From Pachyseris speciosa (taxonomy: Eukaryota; Cnidaria; Anthozoa; Scleractinia; Pachyseridae): DNA of 64,000 bases. Each line of letters begins with the position of its first letter. Within the stretch, counting starts at the first letter, position 1. Under the pieces are notes generated by a model. That model saw nothing but the letters and a program-made list of their open reading frames with translations, had not been told where the DNA came from and ran no database searches. Both the position numbers and the translations under genes were made by a program. This document shows positions 29,884 to 44,300 of this stretch, piece by piece. The DNA lies in assembly GCA_016490735.1 (NCBI GenBank), contig JAEMWC010001012.1, forward strand, positions 192,501-256,500, read 5' to 3'.

Positions 29884-31996
29884 ATGGAATCGCAACGGGC
29901 TTGGGAGCAGTACACGTTCTGGTTTTCGTATCACCTAAATCATGTTTATTTTAAGAGGAGAACTGATGTTCCGCAAACTCCATGGCCGCACTGCGATGAA
30001 TGTACAAACGCGCTCGATCACACCAAATACCATGACAAGACAGGAAGATTTGGTTTGCGATCGAAACACGCCAGATGCGTGAAGGAAAGTGCGACAAAGG
30101 TAAGGATATCTTTTATTCTATCTGCTCTCTTTCCGCTTTATTAATATGGAATAAAAGAAAGTCAATTTGATATTTTTATTGTCGTCTTAGAGCCAGGCGT
30201 CATTGCAAAACAGGCCGGCATACACTCTGCTGGAAGGTGGTTCTAAATGTTGATTCTGCGAATGGCAAATTCGACTGCGAGTCAAACATTTTAATCTAGT
30301 ATAAAAAGGCCGGGATTTTCTTACGCCTTGAAAAAGCCCATCGAAACTCAGTGGAGACATTTCACACACACTCACAAAAAAAAAAGATTAGGCGTAGGGA
30401 ACCATGAAATTTACAAAGCTTTTGCCAGAGACAAGTTTTCAAAGAGAACTTGCCCGAGACCCGTAAACTAAATATTTGAACGTTGTTCTATTTATTTTAG
30501 AAGAACTTTCCTCAGGTGCTATTATGACACGCTATACGCTAAAAACGGAAAGGGAAGGGGGAAAACTATGAAGGTATCATGACAAAATGTATTTTCCAAA
30601 TTGTGAATGCATCGATCCGTAGCTGAATGACAAAAGACCAGTTTCAGGTATCATGCAGATAGTCAAAATGCAGAAAGGTCTAACGGTAAAAGGCATCACG
30701 CAAATAGACATAACGTAAAAAGGCGTAACGCAAATAGGCATAACGCGAAAAGGCATCATGCAAATAGACAACACGAAAAGGCATAACGCGAAAAGCATCA
30801 CGCAAATGGGCATAAAGCGAAAAGGCATCATGCAAATAGACATAACGCAAATAAGCATAACGCGAAAAGCATCACGCAAATAGGCATGACGCGAAAAGGC
30901 ATAACGCAAAAAGAGATAACGCAAATAGGCAACAAACTTGTAACTTGTAACTTAATTTTCGTTATTGTAACTCTTTCGCGATTTTTCCAAGTTGTTTAAG
31001 TAAAACGTGGGAGAACTATCCTCCAGGAGATAAACTAGTGAAAAGGGCGTTGAAGTTGGGAAAAGAAAGAACACTTCACCGTCATACGCTCGCGTTCTCC
31101 ACAAAAACCTAATATTTGGTCATTTCACGTTGTTGTTTTGCTGAGGACGGCAAAGAAATAAACCAAAATGTAAACGCACGTGCAAAGCGTGGGTTTTGTT
31201 TGTTCGTTAAGCGTTCTCGTTGCCGTTGCCGTCGTCGTTGCATGAGCTCTCTATGGTTGATCTCCCATGATACAAAACATACATGATGGTTGAAAGATTC
31301 TTCGCATGCGAAAATCAATGGGAAGATGTAGACGCCCGACGCCATGCTCTAAGGTGATTGTGCAGGTCGATCCTTGATTTGCACACCCTTGAGCAGTTCG
31401 GGCACGTATGTGTCTGGTCGGTCGAAGGCTGACTTGAACAGTCCTTTCCTCATTGGCGTTTCTCTGCTGTCGCTGCCTTCCTGCCCTCCTCGAAGTTGTT
31501 TGCTGCTACCTTGATTGTCTCCCTCCACTTTACTCTGTCCTCTGCCAGGCCCTCCCACTCTCCATGGTCGATGTTGGCTTGAGTGCGTTGTCGCTTCAGC
31601 TGGTCTTTGAAGCGTTTTGGTGGGGCTCCACGGTCACGCTTGCCTTGTCGTAGCTCACCGTAGAAGACGTCCTTTGGCATCCTGGAGATGTCCATACGCG
31701 ACACATGGCCCGCCCATCTGAGCTGTTGGAGCATCAGCACTGACTCAATGCTGGTAATGCTAGCTCTCTCAGGGACTTCTTCGTTGGTGACATAGTCCTT
31801 CCAGTGGATGTCCATGATGACACACAGTTATTTCTGGTGAAACCGCTCCAGCAGTTTCACTTGCTTCCTGTAGAGGACCCAGGTTTCCGCCCCCTAGAGA
31901 AGAGTGGTGAGGACTGCAGCTCTGTATATAGATCTGGATCCTCGTGGTCAGGCGCAGTGATGATAATAATAATAACAATAATAATAATCATGATCA

Positions 31997-32033
<37 letters not shown>

Positions 32034-34207
32034 CAATGTAAATGATATATGAAATAAATCATACATGAACTGCGAAAATGAAATCAAATGAAGAATGATC
32101 CTCGCTCGCTTCTTTTCGCAATTGCATAAATTGCGATTACAACTGCGAGGATCATTCTTCATTTAATAATAATAACAACAACAACAACAACAACAATAAT
32201 AATAATAATAATAATAGATCTTTATAGGGGTGACACAATTACTGGTAGCCCAGTAGTTTCCAAATAATAACAGAAACAAATAATACAAATAAACTCAACA
32301 TAATAAGAATCCCAACTGGCCGGAGGCAAACCAGTTGGCTATTTACAAGGATGACCGAGGACTTGAACCAGGGACTACCCAGAACAAGATCAGCTAGCGG
32401 CCAGGGCTTACTTGCTCGAAGTATGGTTAGCGCTAATTATTGGTTAAGATGTATTAAAACCTATAGGATGCCATGGTATTTAATCCGGGTTAGCGCTAAC
32501 CATGCTTCGAGCAACTGGGTCCGAGCGGGATTTGAACCCGGGGCAACCGCATTGAAATCCATTACCCTAATCGTTCGGCCATCCTGCCCCCTCACGTTTT
32601 CTGCCACACACGTTTCTGCAGACTGCCGTAGGAACTCCTGGCGATACAATTGTCGACATATTTGGCTGTAGTGCCGTCGTTTGAGATGACGCTTCCCAGG
32701 TAAGTAAAGTGTTCAACTGCGTTGAGGGGTGCCCGTCAATGTTGATCTCAGGTGGGGTGTATGCTCCATGGGGAGGCTTCTTGTATGTTGCTCCATACAA
32801 AACATACACACGTATACTTCATTTATCCTCGGATTTTAGAGTAGCTTATACAGCAATTATCTCCGAGCATTTACCAACCCAACCATCAGATGAGAGATAG
32901 ACCACCACACCGGGAACTACGTCCCCTACTCTTTTCGAACAGTGCGTGGGTTCTTTTACGTCCCACAGAATCAATTATGAAGAGTTGCGAGACGGGACCT
33001 ACGGTTTATCGTTCTTATCCGAGAAGACTAGAAAGTCTAACCATTTATAGATGTCATTACAAAGGCAGCACTTTCTCCTCAATTATTTAAAGACCCTGAG
33101 TATTGGTCCGGTCTGGGTTTGAACCCGCGATCTCCCGCACGGTAGTCCCGTGCTCTACCAACTAAGCTAACCGATGAAGACGATATTTCATCCTAAGTTG
33201 ACCATTAAAGTTGGGAACCAAACGAAAGAAACCTTCTGGTATTAACTACCGTAACATTTCGTGTTAGAACACTGCCTAATTACATTTGTTGCTGAGTGGA
33301 TATTTGCTCCATCAAATCTCGGTTTTTCTAACCAAAACAGTCCGACGTTTTTCACGAGAGAGGACGGGGACGGCAACAAGTTCTGCACGTGCGTTTTACA
33401 TTTTGGTACATTTCTTTGCCGTCCTCTGCAAAACAAAAACGTGAAACAACCAAGTTTTATGTTTTCTCGAGAACGTGAGCGCATGACGGCAATTTTTTTT
33501 ATCTTTTTCCTGACTTTGATGCCATTCGCAGTAATTTTCGCTCCTGGCGCCTGCATTTACCAAGTTAGGCAAATTGGAATGATTGCGAAAGAATTACAAA
33601 AGCGAAAGTTAGATTTTGGAATGACGTCTTAGTTGCCATTGCCGTCGTCGTTGCTGAAGCTCCCTTGTGGCTTTATGCCCCTTAGAGTGGCTTTAGCTTA
33701 CTTGATCACAGTAATTTGTGAAGTATGCTTGTCACTCTAGCCACACCCCACAAGCTTTAAGTTTTTATTGCTTGTTTTATTGATATGTGGGTACTTGAGC
33801 CTGAGCATTAGCTATGCCATGCTGATGAGGCCTAGCAAGGCCGAAACAGCTGTCTATGGCTGCTAATGCTTGGGCTCAATCTTTGCTTTGGTAGATTTAA
33901 GGGGTAATGCCCGCTACCTTGTGGCCTTAGTGGATTCTCAATGCGGTAGCCCCGGGTTCAAATCCCACTCTGGCCGTTAGCTGGTCTTGTTCTGGGTAGT
34001 CCCTGGTTCAAGTCCTCGGTCATCCAACTGGTTTGCCTCCGGCCAGTTGGGATTCTTATCATGTTGAGTTTATTTGAGTTTATTTGCAATGTGAAAATTG
34101 ACCTGAAAAGCCCCGTGGGGACGGGCCAATAAAGTATGTATGTATGTACGTACGTATGTATGTATGTATGTATGTATGTATGTATGTATGTATGTATGTA
34201 TGTATGT

Positions 34208-34273
<66 letters not shown>

Positions 34274-34282
34274 ATACATGTA

Positions 34283-34339
<57 letters not shown>

Positions 34340-37300
34340 ATGTATGTATTCACACATTTAACAATCCACTTGCTTTCGTTTTTGTTTGTTTGTTTTTTCT
34401 ATTCATTGGTCAAACTACTGGATACCTACAAACAACACAGCTTTCTTGTAATATGCGCTTTTGTTGTTTGCTAATCTTTTCGTACACAAACACTTAATAT
34501 TGAAATAAAACCGCTTCAAACGGTTATTCATTCCGACTGATAATTTTACGTTGCGGTGATGTTTCTTGGCTCAAACAGACGAAAACATGGGGAAGAAAGC
34601 AAACTGAAGATAAAAACACCAAAACTCAAGTTAAATACATAGTTACACAACTTCATCCAAAGAAAATACTCCTTGAAGATAACTTCTACTGCTTGAACTG
34701 AGATCTTTGTCCTTATCCAGTCCGCGTGGAGGATGTTTTGGTAATCACTCTGCTTTGTGTTCAATCAGTTTTTTATCAACGCAAAATGGATCAAAAACTG
34801 ATCTTCAGCTGAAAGTTAAGAATTCCAAACGACACCAGATGTCATGAATTATTAACAACTGGACTCAACACAGACACGCTCCGACTGCAAAGATGAAAAA
34901 ATATACCAGTCCGTTTGCGAGAATCTTGTGTTCTTCTTAGCCATAATCTTTTTTCAGTCTATGGTCAGTGCATCAGTGCATTTGGGTGCTGTTCGACGGA
35001 TGTCTTCATCTGCTCATACATCTGTGTTATTTGCGAGTTAGCCAGGGATCTCCAGTCCTCAAATGGACTCCTCTTTTCAATGCTCCATTCGTGAACCAGT
35101 GTCCATTGTTCCGGCAAAGGGTGGTTTGTTTGAATTAGCGAGCTGACTTTTATGTTCGGCGGAGAGGGAGTGCTTTTGTTCGACATCGTTTATTCGTTGA
35201 TTCCAGAAGACCAGCTTAATTTCCTCAGCTATGTTTACACTTCATGAGTGTATAAGTTATGACGCTTTCCGGTTGTCACGACAACGTACAGAGCAGGGAC
35301 TGGAAAGCAATACGATTGCTTTGTTCTAACGTCGTTTCTGATTGGTTAACGAATTTTACCCCGGCTGGAAACGGCAAACAACGCGTGAGAAGGCAGAATA
35401 ATATTGACTTTCAGACGTTCATCGGATTAGAATCTGGATCGTTTGGCGACATGGGGTGAAAACTATTATATTATTTCATAGTCAGGGAACTTGTCTCTCC
35501 GCATTCCATCAGCAGCAAAGAAAGTGATTAGGTCAGTAACATCGATCAACATATTTCTATGTCTATGTTCATATTTCTTGTCTATAGCTTCAGCTTATCA
35601 CTGGTGTATGGTATGGTTGTTTTAATATAAGCTTTCCAAGACATAAAAAACATGTGCTTCATTTCTGTTTTGGTCGTTTAAACCGGCTTTTGTTGAATTC
35701 GCGTGCTGTGTGGATGGTTGTATGAGTGAAGTGAAATTGGCTTCAAGGTTTATAGTTAACAGTACGTAGTCGACGTTTCCAAAACGTTTAACCCACATTG
35801 CATTCTTTTGTAGAGGTTAAGCATTAAATTTGAAATGAAATGGTGAAGGGAAGCTGCAACATTTGGAGGCTGTTTTTATCTCTTGTCACTGAAATAGTTA
35901 TTTAAAAAATTTTCACTTATTGAAAAGTTAGCTGTAACAATGACATGAATGCTTTTAATTGTCAACTTTTTGTTTATTTTCTTTGGGATAAAAAATTATA
36001 ACAATGCTGGTTGAAGTGTAATTTGGGTCTTACATAAACTTCATGGGGTCAGTTATTTGTTTGAACCTAACAAAGAAAAAATTGTATTAAGAAATTGGAG
36101 GACTTTTAAAAAATTATACAGACTGACGTCACCTGCCAAATTAAAGGAATGAACAAGTACCCTGTGAATAGTTTCTTCAGAAGCAGGACTAGCCTGCGAA
36201 GCAGTCAATTCCTTGCCAAACGATTGAGCAAGCAAGAGGTGAAAGAGCATGACACTGGGGTGAACAAAAAAAACTTGGGAAGAAGTGGGGAGGGTTGGGG
36301 GGGGGGTTTGGGGTGAAGGAATCGCCTGCATTCAATCGCACTCATTTTATTGAACACTGCTTGCCCACGAACAGGGAGAAATGACGCATTTTGATTGGTT
36401 AGTAGCCTGTCAATCAAGAACTAAATCAGAAATTTGACCGTTCATGCATAAACACAATGAACTGAGGAATCTCTCAAGAAACGTTGAATGATCTTTCACA
36501 AAATGGCAAACATATTCATCTGGAACTGGAGCAAGAGGCCTGTAATTTTACCAACTAGTTTTGGTAAAAGTGCCATCTATCATCTAATTTTTTTGCTCAC
36601 CCCAGTATCATGCTTGTTCAACCTCTCCCCACACAGCATTTGGCAAGGAATCCATTGCTTTGCAGGCTAAAGCAGGACAAAAAGGGTCAACTTGTCTGCT
36701 TGGCCAAAACTAGTAGAATTTTGTCTTTGAAAACTGGAGTCCCAAAAGCAGTTGTAAATTTATAATGATACAAATGTAAATAGTCTTTTTCGCAGGAGCT
36801 AAGTTTCTGTTTGGAAGCATATGTTAATTAATCTACAGGTATAGATTTTGTAAAGTAACAGAGCCTGTGTTCTCTTTTCCAGTTAGATTACTGTGGAAGA
36901 AACCTTTGACGAAAGAGACGCTACCATCTGCATCATTCAAGATACAAAAAATGGGGGCAGACCTGATACTCCATAGACACTAACTTGAATAATAATTATT
37001 GTGCACACCAATGTCATTGAAATATCAGGCACTGTTTAACTGAGACACAACTGCATTAAATAATTATATATACATTGTAAAGGAAACGGTATTAGATACC
37101 ATTATATATGGCTCAGGACCAAGAATTACTATGGACAACCAAAGGACAGAAGACTGCTTCAAAAGAGCATCTACATCCTCACTCACTGTATGATTTCTTC
37201 AGCAATGCAAATGCAGCTAGACTGCAGCAAGGAAGGCCTGTACAGCGCATTAGAAGTGCTGCTCCAAGGATTGGTGGTAATAATCATGATATAAATATCA

Positions 37301-40300
37301 GAAGTGGCAGTGTCAGAAGTCCTTTAGGAAGCTTTGCATCTCTAAGGAATCCATCGCCGACCCCTGCCACATCACGCCCTTTGTCATCAAGGAGTGGTAT
37401 AAGTTCAGTCAGCTCCCGGTCAGCGCAAAAGACTAAACCTACATCAAGTAAATCACCTACGTCTTTATATCTTGGGTTTCATAAAGCAAGGTGCAAATCC
37501 GCTCCTCCGAGGCCGGCAGACTACTATCTTCCTCAGAGACCCAAGACTGCAAAATCCCGGGTAGGATCTGCTGTGTCATCTTCCAGAAGTGCTCCAAAAC
37601 GTGCATGGCAAAACAGAACCAGTTCAGCCAAGAGTCAACATTCTCTCCTGTCTCGCGGAGAAATAGAGAAACGACACAAAGAACGCTGCAAATCTGCGCC
37701 TCTCCCTTATGATTTCAGCTGTATTGAGGTTGTGAACTCAGTACCTGAACAAGGTTCAGATATTCAAAGATTCAAAGCTTTTACACGTCCTTTAACCTGC
37801 ATGCCAGATGTTGTTCAAAATGTACTCTCGCACAATGGATTAAGACATTGCTGCTCGGCTTATCAGCCTAGGCCCAAAACAGTTTGTTCTTCGGTATGTG
37901 GCATTTTTCTACACATTGTGAGTCCTACTGGCAAATCAGTGAAGCATCGGAGGTTGTTGCATGTAATTTCTCCTCTTGGGCAAACTACAATTCCACTTCG
38001 TATTGCTTTTAATAGAAATCCTACTTAAGATCCTGTAAGATTTGACATGATTTTGTTAAATGCTACATCCAGGATCCTGTTGGATTCTTTTGTTACTTTT
38101 TCTGTAGGATCATATTTTAAAATTCTATTTATGATCCCAGAGGATCATTTAAGATCTTACATTAAACTTACTTTCACAGCATCATTCTTTAAAATCCCAT
38201 AGTAACATCTGATCTTTTAAAAAATACTATTCCATATGACCTTGCACAGGATTTTACCAGGTATAACACTGCCATACAGGTTTTATCTTGTGAGGCACAA
38301 CCCCTTGAAGGGGCACTGAGACTAAATTGGCAGGTCATAATTATGGTTTAAATTTTTTTGTCTAATGTACAAGACTTGCAACTGGAAGCTGACCACAAAA
38401 TATGTCAAACCACTTCCAAAGTTCTTGGTGGTATTTTAAAACAGTAAAACTGTGTGAAAAATTAAAATCATTGTAAAATGTAGCCTGCGTCGCAGACGTA
38501 ACAAAACCCTGGTTAGTAATGTCTGCGAAGCAGTGCCAAATTCCTTGTTCTGTACCAGAATTTGAGTACGCGTTATGATTGGCTCGTCAACAAAAGCCTT
38601 TTGTTGACGAGCCAATCATAATGCGTACTCAAATTATGGTACACAACAAGGAATTTGGCGCTGCTTCACAGACGTTACTAACCAGGGTTTTGTTACGATT
38701 GGCTCGTCAACAAAAGGCTTTTGTTAATGAGCCAATCATAACGCGTACTCAAATTCTGGTACAGAACAAGGAATTTGGCGCTGCTTCGCAGACGTTACTA
38801 ACTGGGGTTTTGTTACGTTTGCGACGCAGGCTATGTAAAATGCTGTCCAAATATGGTCACAGAACACTCAATATTCACTGTATGTACTCTACAGATAGCC
38901 TGCGATATGCATAATTTTGTTGGTCAAGGGGAACAAAGGCAGCTTTTCTGCAAAAATATGCAGAATACTGATCCCCTGATTTTAGCCAACTTGACCTAGG
39001 GCTTTGTCAGCTAAAATTGAGGTGATCTGTGTAGTGTTGTGAAGTGTAGTGTAGTAGTTACTTGCTTCTGTGTTATGCTCCTTGCTATCACTTGCATTGC
39101 TATTGTTAAAGGGATCATGACTGAGTCATACCATGACCCCAAAACAAGATGGTATGGTCAACCAAGGCAAACAAAAATGCTATCTGGATTTTTTTCTTTG
39201 ACAGAGACAACAGTTTTGGCCTGTAGCAAGACCAGCTGTGGTGAGCTGATGATATATTTATCATTATGTCGTTACTTATTATTTAATTCAGTAGACCACA
39301 GTGTATTTGACGCAAGGAAGTTTAAGCAACGACTATGGCATCAGCAACAAGGACACCACTAGAACAATGGCTTAGCATGTGTGTTGGGGAATTTGGAGCA
39401 TTACCATCCTGTGCTAAGCAACTACAACACAGTGACCATTCAGATTCAAGGTTTAAATTTGTGGAGGACTTATTTTTTATTTATTTATTTGGCTACATAA
39501 AAACATTACAGAAGATACATAGAGCAGTCACAAAACTAACAGAGATGTAGTGAGGGAACCCATGTATGATGGTGAATTTTTAAAAGTTTTCTTCACCTAT
39601 GTACAGAATGCTTTCCACATTTCAAAGACTGGCATGTAGCCATTTTAATTTGGTTTCATAATTTGACCTTGCTTTTCTATTGACAGTCTTAATTATCATT
39701 TAACAGTTACAATCACAGTTAATAGTTGTCTTGTTAATTTTGTGGGAAAAAAGCTATCAATTGTCTATTTCTGAAAAATTTCGAAGCTTAATTTACATTC
39801 ACTTTACCATATTCAGTTCCACAGAGGAGATGTTCCCAAATACCTTCACTTTGTGAAGCCAGCAGGATTCTGGATAAAAGGAGAAGAGGCTCGTCCCAGG
39901 ACGGCGCCAGGAGACAGTCACTTTTTGGTTGATGATCAGAATGACATTTCTGGTCTCCTGTTGCAAGGGGAGGATGATGAGGAGGAGACAGTTTTGTATG
40001 AGGAGCAGTTTGTGGTACCTGCCACACCTTCCGAGGAGTCTCTGTCAGACCAAGAAGAATTAGCAGCATCAAGAGGTACTGGACACTACATTTAATTTCA
40101 TTAAAAAAATCACTAGTAGTATACACTTGTCAACAGGGTGTGCGACCAGCTTGCTCCTGACACCTGGTGTGTGGGACATCCTGCCCACCAGTACGAAGAC
40201 ACCTTCAAGCACGACTCATGTGGCATCAACTGCCACAACTGGGGGCAGCTGCGCTCAACTATGACATTTAGCAGCATACTATAAAACAAGGAATCTGGGT

Positions 40301-41335
40301 AGCTGAGAAAGGAGCCAACCTCAAGGGCAGTTCAGCTTCTTCTTCACCTCGGCACTCCTGCTTCATCTGTGCCAAATGGTGCATTGACTGTCATTTCTGG
40401 AATGCGCTGTTCAGCCACATCAGATATTCCCTGCTAGCAGAGGCCTCATTTCCTTGTATTCAGCTTGCTGGAAAAAAGAGACCTTTGTCATGGGTCGAAA
40501 TGGTCTGTTTTGAGCATGTGTTGCAGTTTCTTAGTGACCAAACCATCACATGATGTTTTTAGCACATGATTAAATGACAAACAATACATGGAGCATGCGT
40601 TTTAAAACCTCCGTCCATGAACTCGGACGGCGGCTTAATCAAAGACCATTTCAACCCATGACAGAGGTCTCTTTTCTCCAGCATGGTGAATACAAGGAAA
40701 AGAGGCCTCTGCTGGCAGGGAACATCAGATACTGCAGCTCTACAAACTGAACCAAGAGCACATCAGCATTGTCCTCTGGGACATAACTCTGCCATTGCTG
40801 ATACATGGTGTCATAAATAGCTAGTAATTCTGGCTATTATACATGCCACTGGAGTCTATGAAGCCAGAAAATTACTACCAGCAATTTACTAATTAGAATT
40901 AGGCAGCAGCAGTAGGATTTTAGGAGGATTAATCATACAAATTACTGGAAACAGTGGGAAATTTAAAAAAAAGTTTGTAGACACAATTTTATGGCTGTAC
41001 ACCCATGCCAACTGGGAGTACTTACACTGATTGCCATGTATTTGCATTGCTGAAATGGGGGCAATTTATCAGATGAGGATACCTTTAATTTGCTTAATAA
41101 TTGTTATTATCATAACTACATGTAAGTGAAGTGCACGTATGATTGTCTGGATGAGTGTACTAGTCCTGAGAAGGACTGTTTGTTGTGACATTGACTGATG
41201 TTTCAACATCCTGAAGCATCATCAGGTCTGATGATGAATTCCGCTCAGGTTGTCAAAACATCAGCCAGTGTCATCACAAACAGTCCTTCTCAGGACTACA
41301 CTCACCCAGACGATCATGCTTCACTTATAGTTATG

Positions 41336-41393
<58 letters not shown>

Positions 41394-44300
41394 TACTATA
41401 TTATTAATATAATTAATTACGTTCCAAAGCATCCACAGTTGATGAATTACAATTACAAGTGGATTTGGATGCCAGTCCCATAGAAGATCTCAGTGATGGA
41501 TATTTGAATGAAGGTAGGGAAGTTGAAGAGCAGAATTCCAGTGACCACATCACACCTGATGCCACTCCTGAACAGAGGCAAAGACAGTCTCCAGATGATG
41601 ACCAGACCTCAGATCCTGCTGATCATGACCAGGTACAGATTTTCAAAATTCTTTTGTTTGATATAATTTATTGAACACTGCCATCACCTAGAGGTAAAGG
41701 TGCTTTCTTCCGACATGAATGTACTTATTGGCGAAGTAATTTTTATTGTTTTTTTTTTTTCAACAATTTACAAAAGACAGAAAGTAAAGCAAGTTCAAGT
41801 CAAGTTCATTGTGTATATACACTTAGCTTTAGCAGGGCTTGACCTTAACTTTTGTTACCAGTAGGCTTATGGCTAGTAAAATGGTAGTTCTCACTAGCCA
41901 AAGAGCTTTTTCTGCTAGCCATAAAATATTCAGTTCAAGTTAGTAATTACCCTAGTTTTGAAAAAAAAAGCTTCTGATATCCATTGAAGATCATCGAAGT
42001 GCAAACAGTATGGTGGGCACTTTCATTTGATGGGAACGCTCGGATCCAGTCTCTTTAGCTGAATGTGGCTTGGTCATGAAGCTGTTCACTTTCATTCACA
42101 CAAAAGATTACTTCGTTTTTTTTCTTTCTGCATGTTAAACACTGTGTCACAATTTTCACAGCACTAAATTTATCTTAATCGTTAGCAGTTGACAAAGAAA
42201 TTTGCCTCCATAATTTTAGTAGCCAATATGGCTAGTAACTGAGGGAATTTCACTAGCCAATACTGACAATCCAGTGGTATTTGGCTAGTTGACTACCGCC
42301 AAGGTTGAGCCCTGTTTAGTGAGGACAATCTCACCAGCTAGTTTGCAGGTACATGTATAACACAGAAGTAAAACTGAAAAGAACTAAATTGAGATAATGC
42401 ATACAACAAATAACTAAGAATAATATAAGATTAAAAACCAGAACTCCAACTTAGAACTTGTGTTTTAATTTATTATTGAAGTGAAGTAAAGGTTAAGAGC
42501 TTTCTGAAGGAAATACAGTAACAAGGTTGAAATAAACTAATATCTAATAACATGATATGATCCACATTTGCTGATTCTTCTTGTTATACAGGGAATTCAA
42601 GTGATCATAACCAGAGTGGAATCACCAGTTAGGAGTCCTTCACCTAAGGAAACAGAATTAGAACCTGTGGTGGAAATTCCTTGCGATGAACAAAAGCGTG
42701 ATTTAGATACTGTGGTTCCTGAAATTCCTCAGTGGACAGCTAAAGAAGAGGTTAGTCCAGTGGAAGAAGAAGTGCTTGATCAAGATCCCTCAGAGCAAGA
42801 CATTGTGCCACAGGTTAACCAGGAACCTGAGGTTCCTGTGGCACCTGTAAAAGAAGTTCAAGAAGTTCAAGATGTACCACCAAAAGAGGCTATTGTTAAC
42901 AAGGAGAGCAAGGTTGAAGAGGTTAAGCCACAGATCAACCAAGTCAAGTTTGCTGATTCACTTGTTTTGACAAGCTATAAATCTCTGCAGCCCAAGAAGG
43001 AGAAGAAGGAGCAGCCAGTGAAACCAGTCTCAATTTTAAAACCTATTGTGACTAAAGTGGAGACTCCATCATCTGAACAGAAAATACCTCACCAGTCCCG
43101 CAAAAGAAAGCCGCACCTGTTATGGAACGCAAGATGCCAGATAAGCCGCTACAGGTCAAGCCGCTTTTGAAACCAACTCAAGAGGTGGGTGGAAAAGCAG
43201 AGAAGAAGGAAGAGAAGAAACCTGCGGAAAGTGAAGTAAAGGTAGCAGAGGAAAGGATGGAAGAACCTCCTAAACTGGAACCTGATGTGTAAGTCTTCAT
43301 AACTTGGATGGTTACTTTTTTTAACATTTTGAATGGAAGTACAGTGTTTCAGATAAGAGGGGCTGGGGTTTCAGATAAAAAATCCTACAGGGTCAGCCAC
43401 ATGTACGTGACCCTATGGTAGGGGCAGTGGGAATTTGACCCCCTGGAAATTCTTTGTTGACACCCTATGCCTTAAAAATTTATCTGGAACCCTGGAAGTA
43501 CTTATCACTAGGCCGCCAAGTAAGTGTATTTAGGTTTGTAGAGGCCAGTTCACATTTAGATACATGTGTCCTTCCTGTCATTCCTGACCAAAAACAAAAA
43601 CATAGAAAGAAATTTGCATAATAATTTATTAAAGAATACCGTAAATTTTAAACTTCAAAATGAAGGTAAATTCTGTACATTTAATATATACTAAAATCAG
43701 TCCGTTACTTGCACAGTTTCTTTAGCTAGTATATGACTGGTTGCTTTCATGTAACAAAGCCAAACTTCTCATTTGATGTGTTAACAAAGGCATTTCTTAA
43801 TTTATCACACCCGTTTTGAAATCACTGGTTATCCCAGCAATCTGATTGGCTCTCAACAGTGCAATTTATTCACGAACCACACTATTTTTTTGTTCTAAAT
43901 TGCATTTTTTTTAACACATCAAAATTAAAAAAAAAAACAGGTTTCCTGAAGTGGATAAATAAATGTATTACTATTGACAATAAAACACTGTGATTTCAAA
44001 ATGGGTGTAATGTGTTGTGCAATTTTGGTCTGAAATCATACTTATGATTTCAAATTGAACTTGTGCTGCACACGGGTTCAATTTTGAACCAATAAAGAAA
44101 TGTGTATAATAAACGTGTATAATTTCAGAATAAATTGCACTCCACTCAGTTCATGCAATTGCCTTTATTAATTAGAATTGATTTTCCATGTGCTCATTTG
44201 TGTGGTAAAGTGAGTTTTGCTATGATTGAGTTACTTGTTATATCAAGATGAGTCATTTAATTCCAAAGATTAAAATAACCCATTCTCTGTGAGTTCTTTA

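Noticed and set aside
30577..30924. Minus-strand frame of 115 codons with repeated ICVM text
   Set aside because: Lies within an imperfect minisatellite; composition is dictated by the repeat.
32520..32590. Leu- or Ser-like tRNA on the minus strand
   Set aside because: Arms do not form a proper cloverleaf and it heads a SINE shared with 33900-34135.
33100..33175. Possible tRNA gene on the minus strand
   Set aside because: A and B boxes are present but no acceptor stem pairs, and the sequence continues into a SINE body found at another locus.
33958..34497. Six long open frames of Thr-His or Cys-Val repeats
   Set aside because: Translations of TATG/TG microsatellite and SINE sequence.
37491..37712. 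73-codon frame inside EF-hand exon 2
   Set aside because: Shadow frame of a confirmed coding exon.
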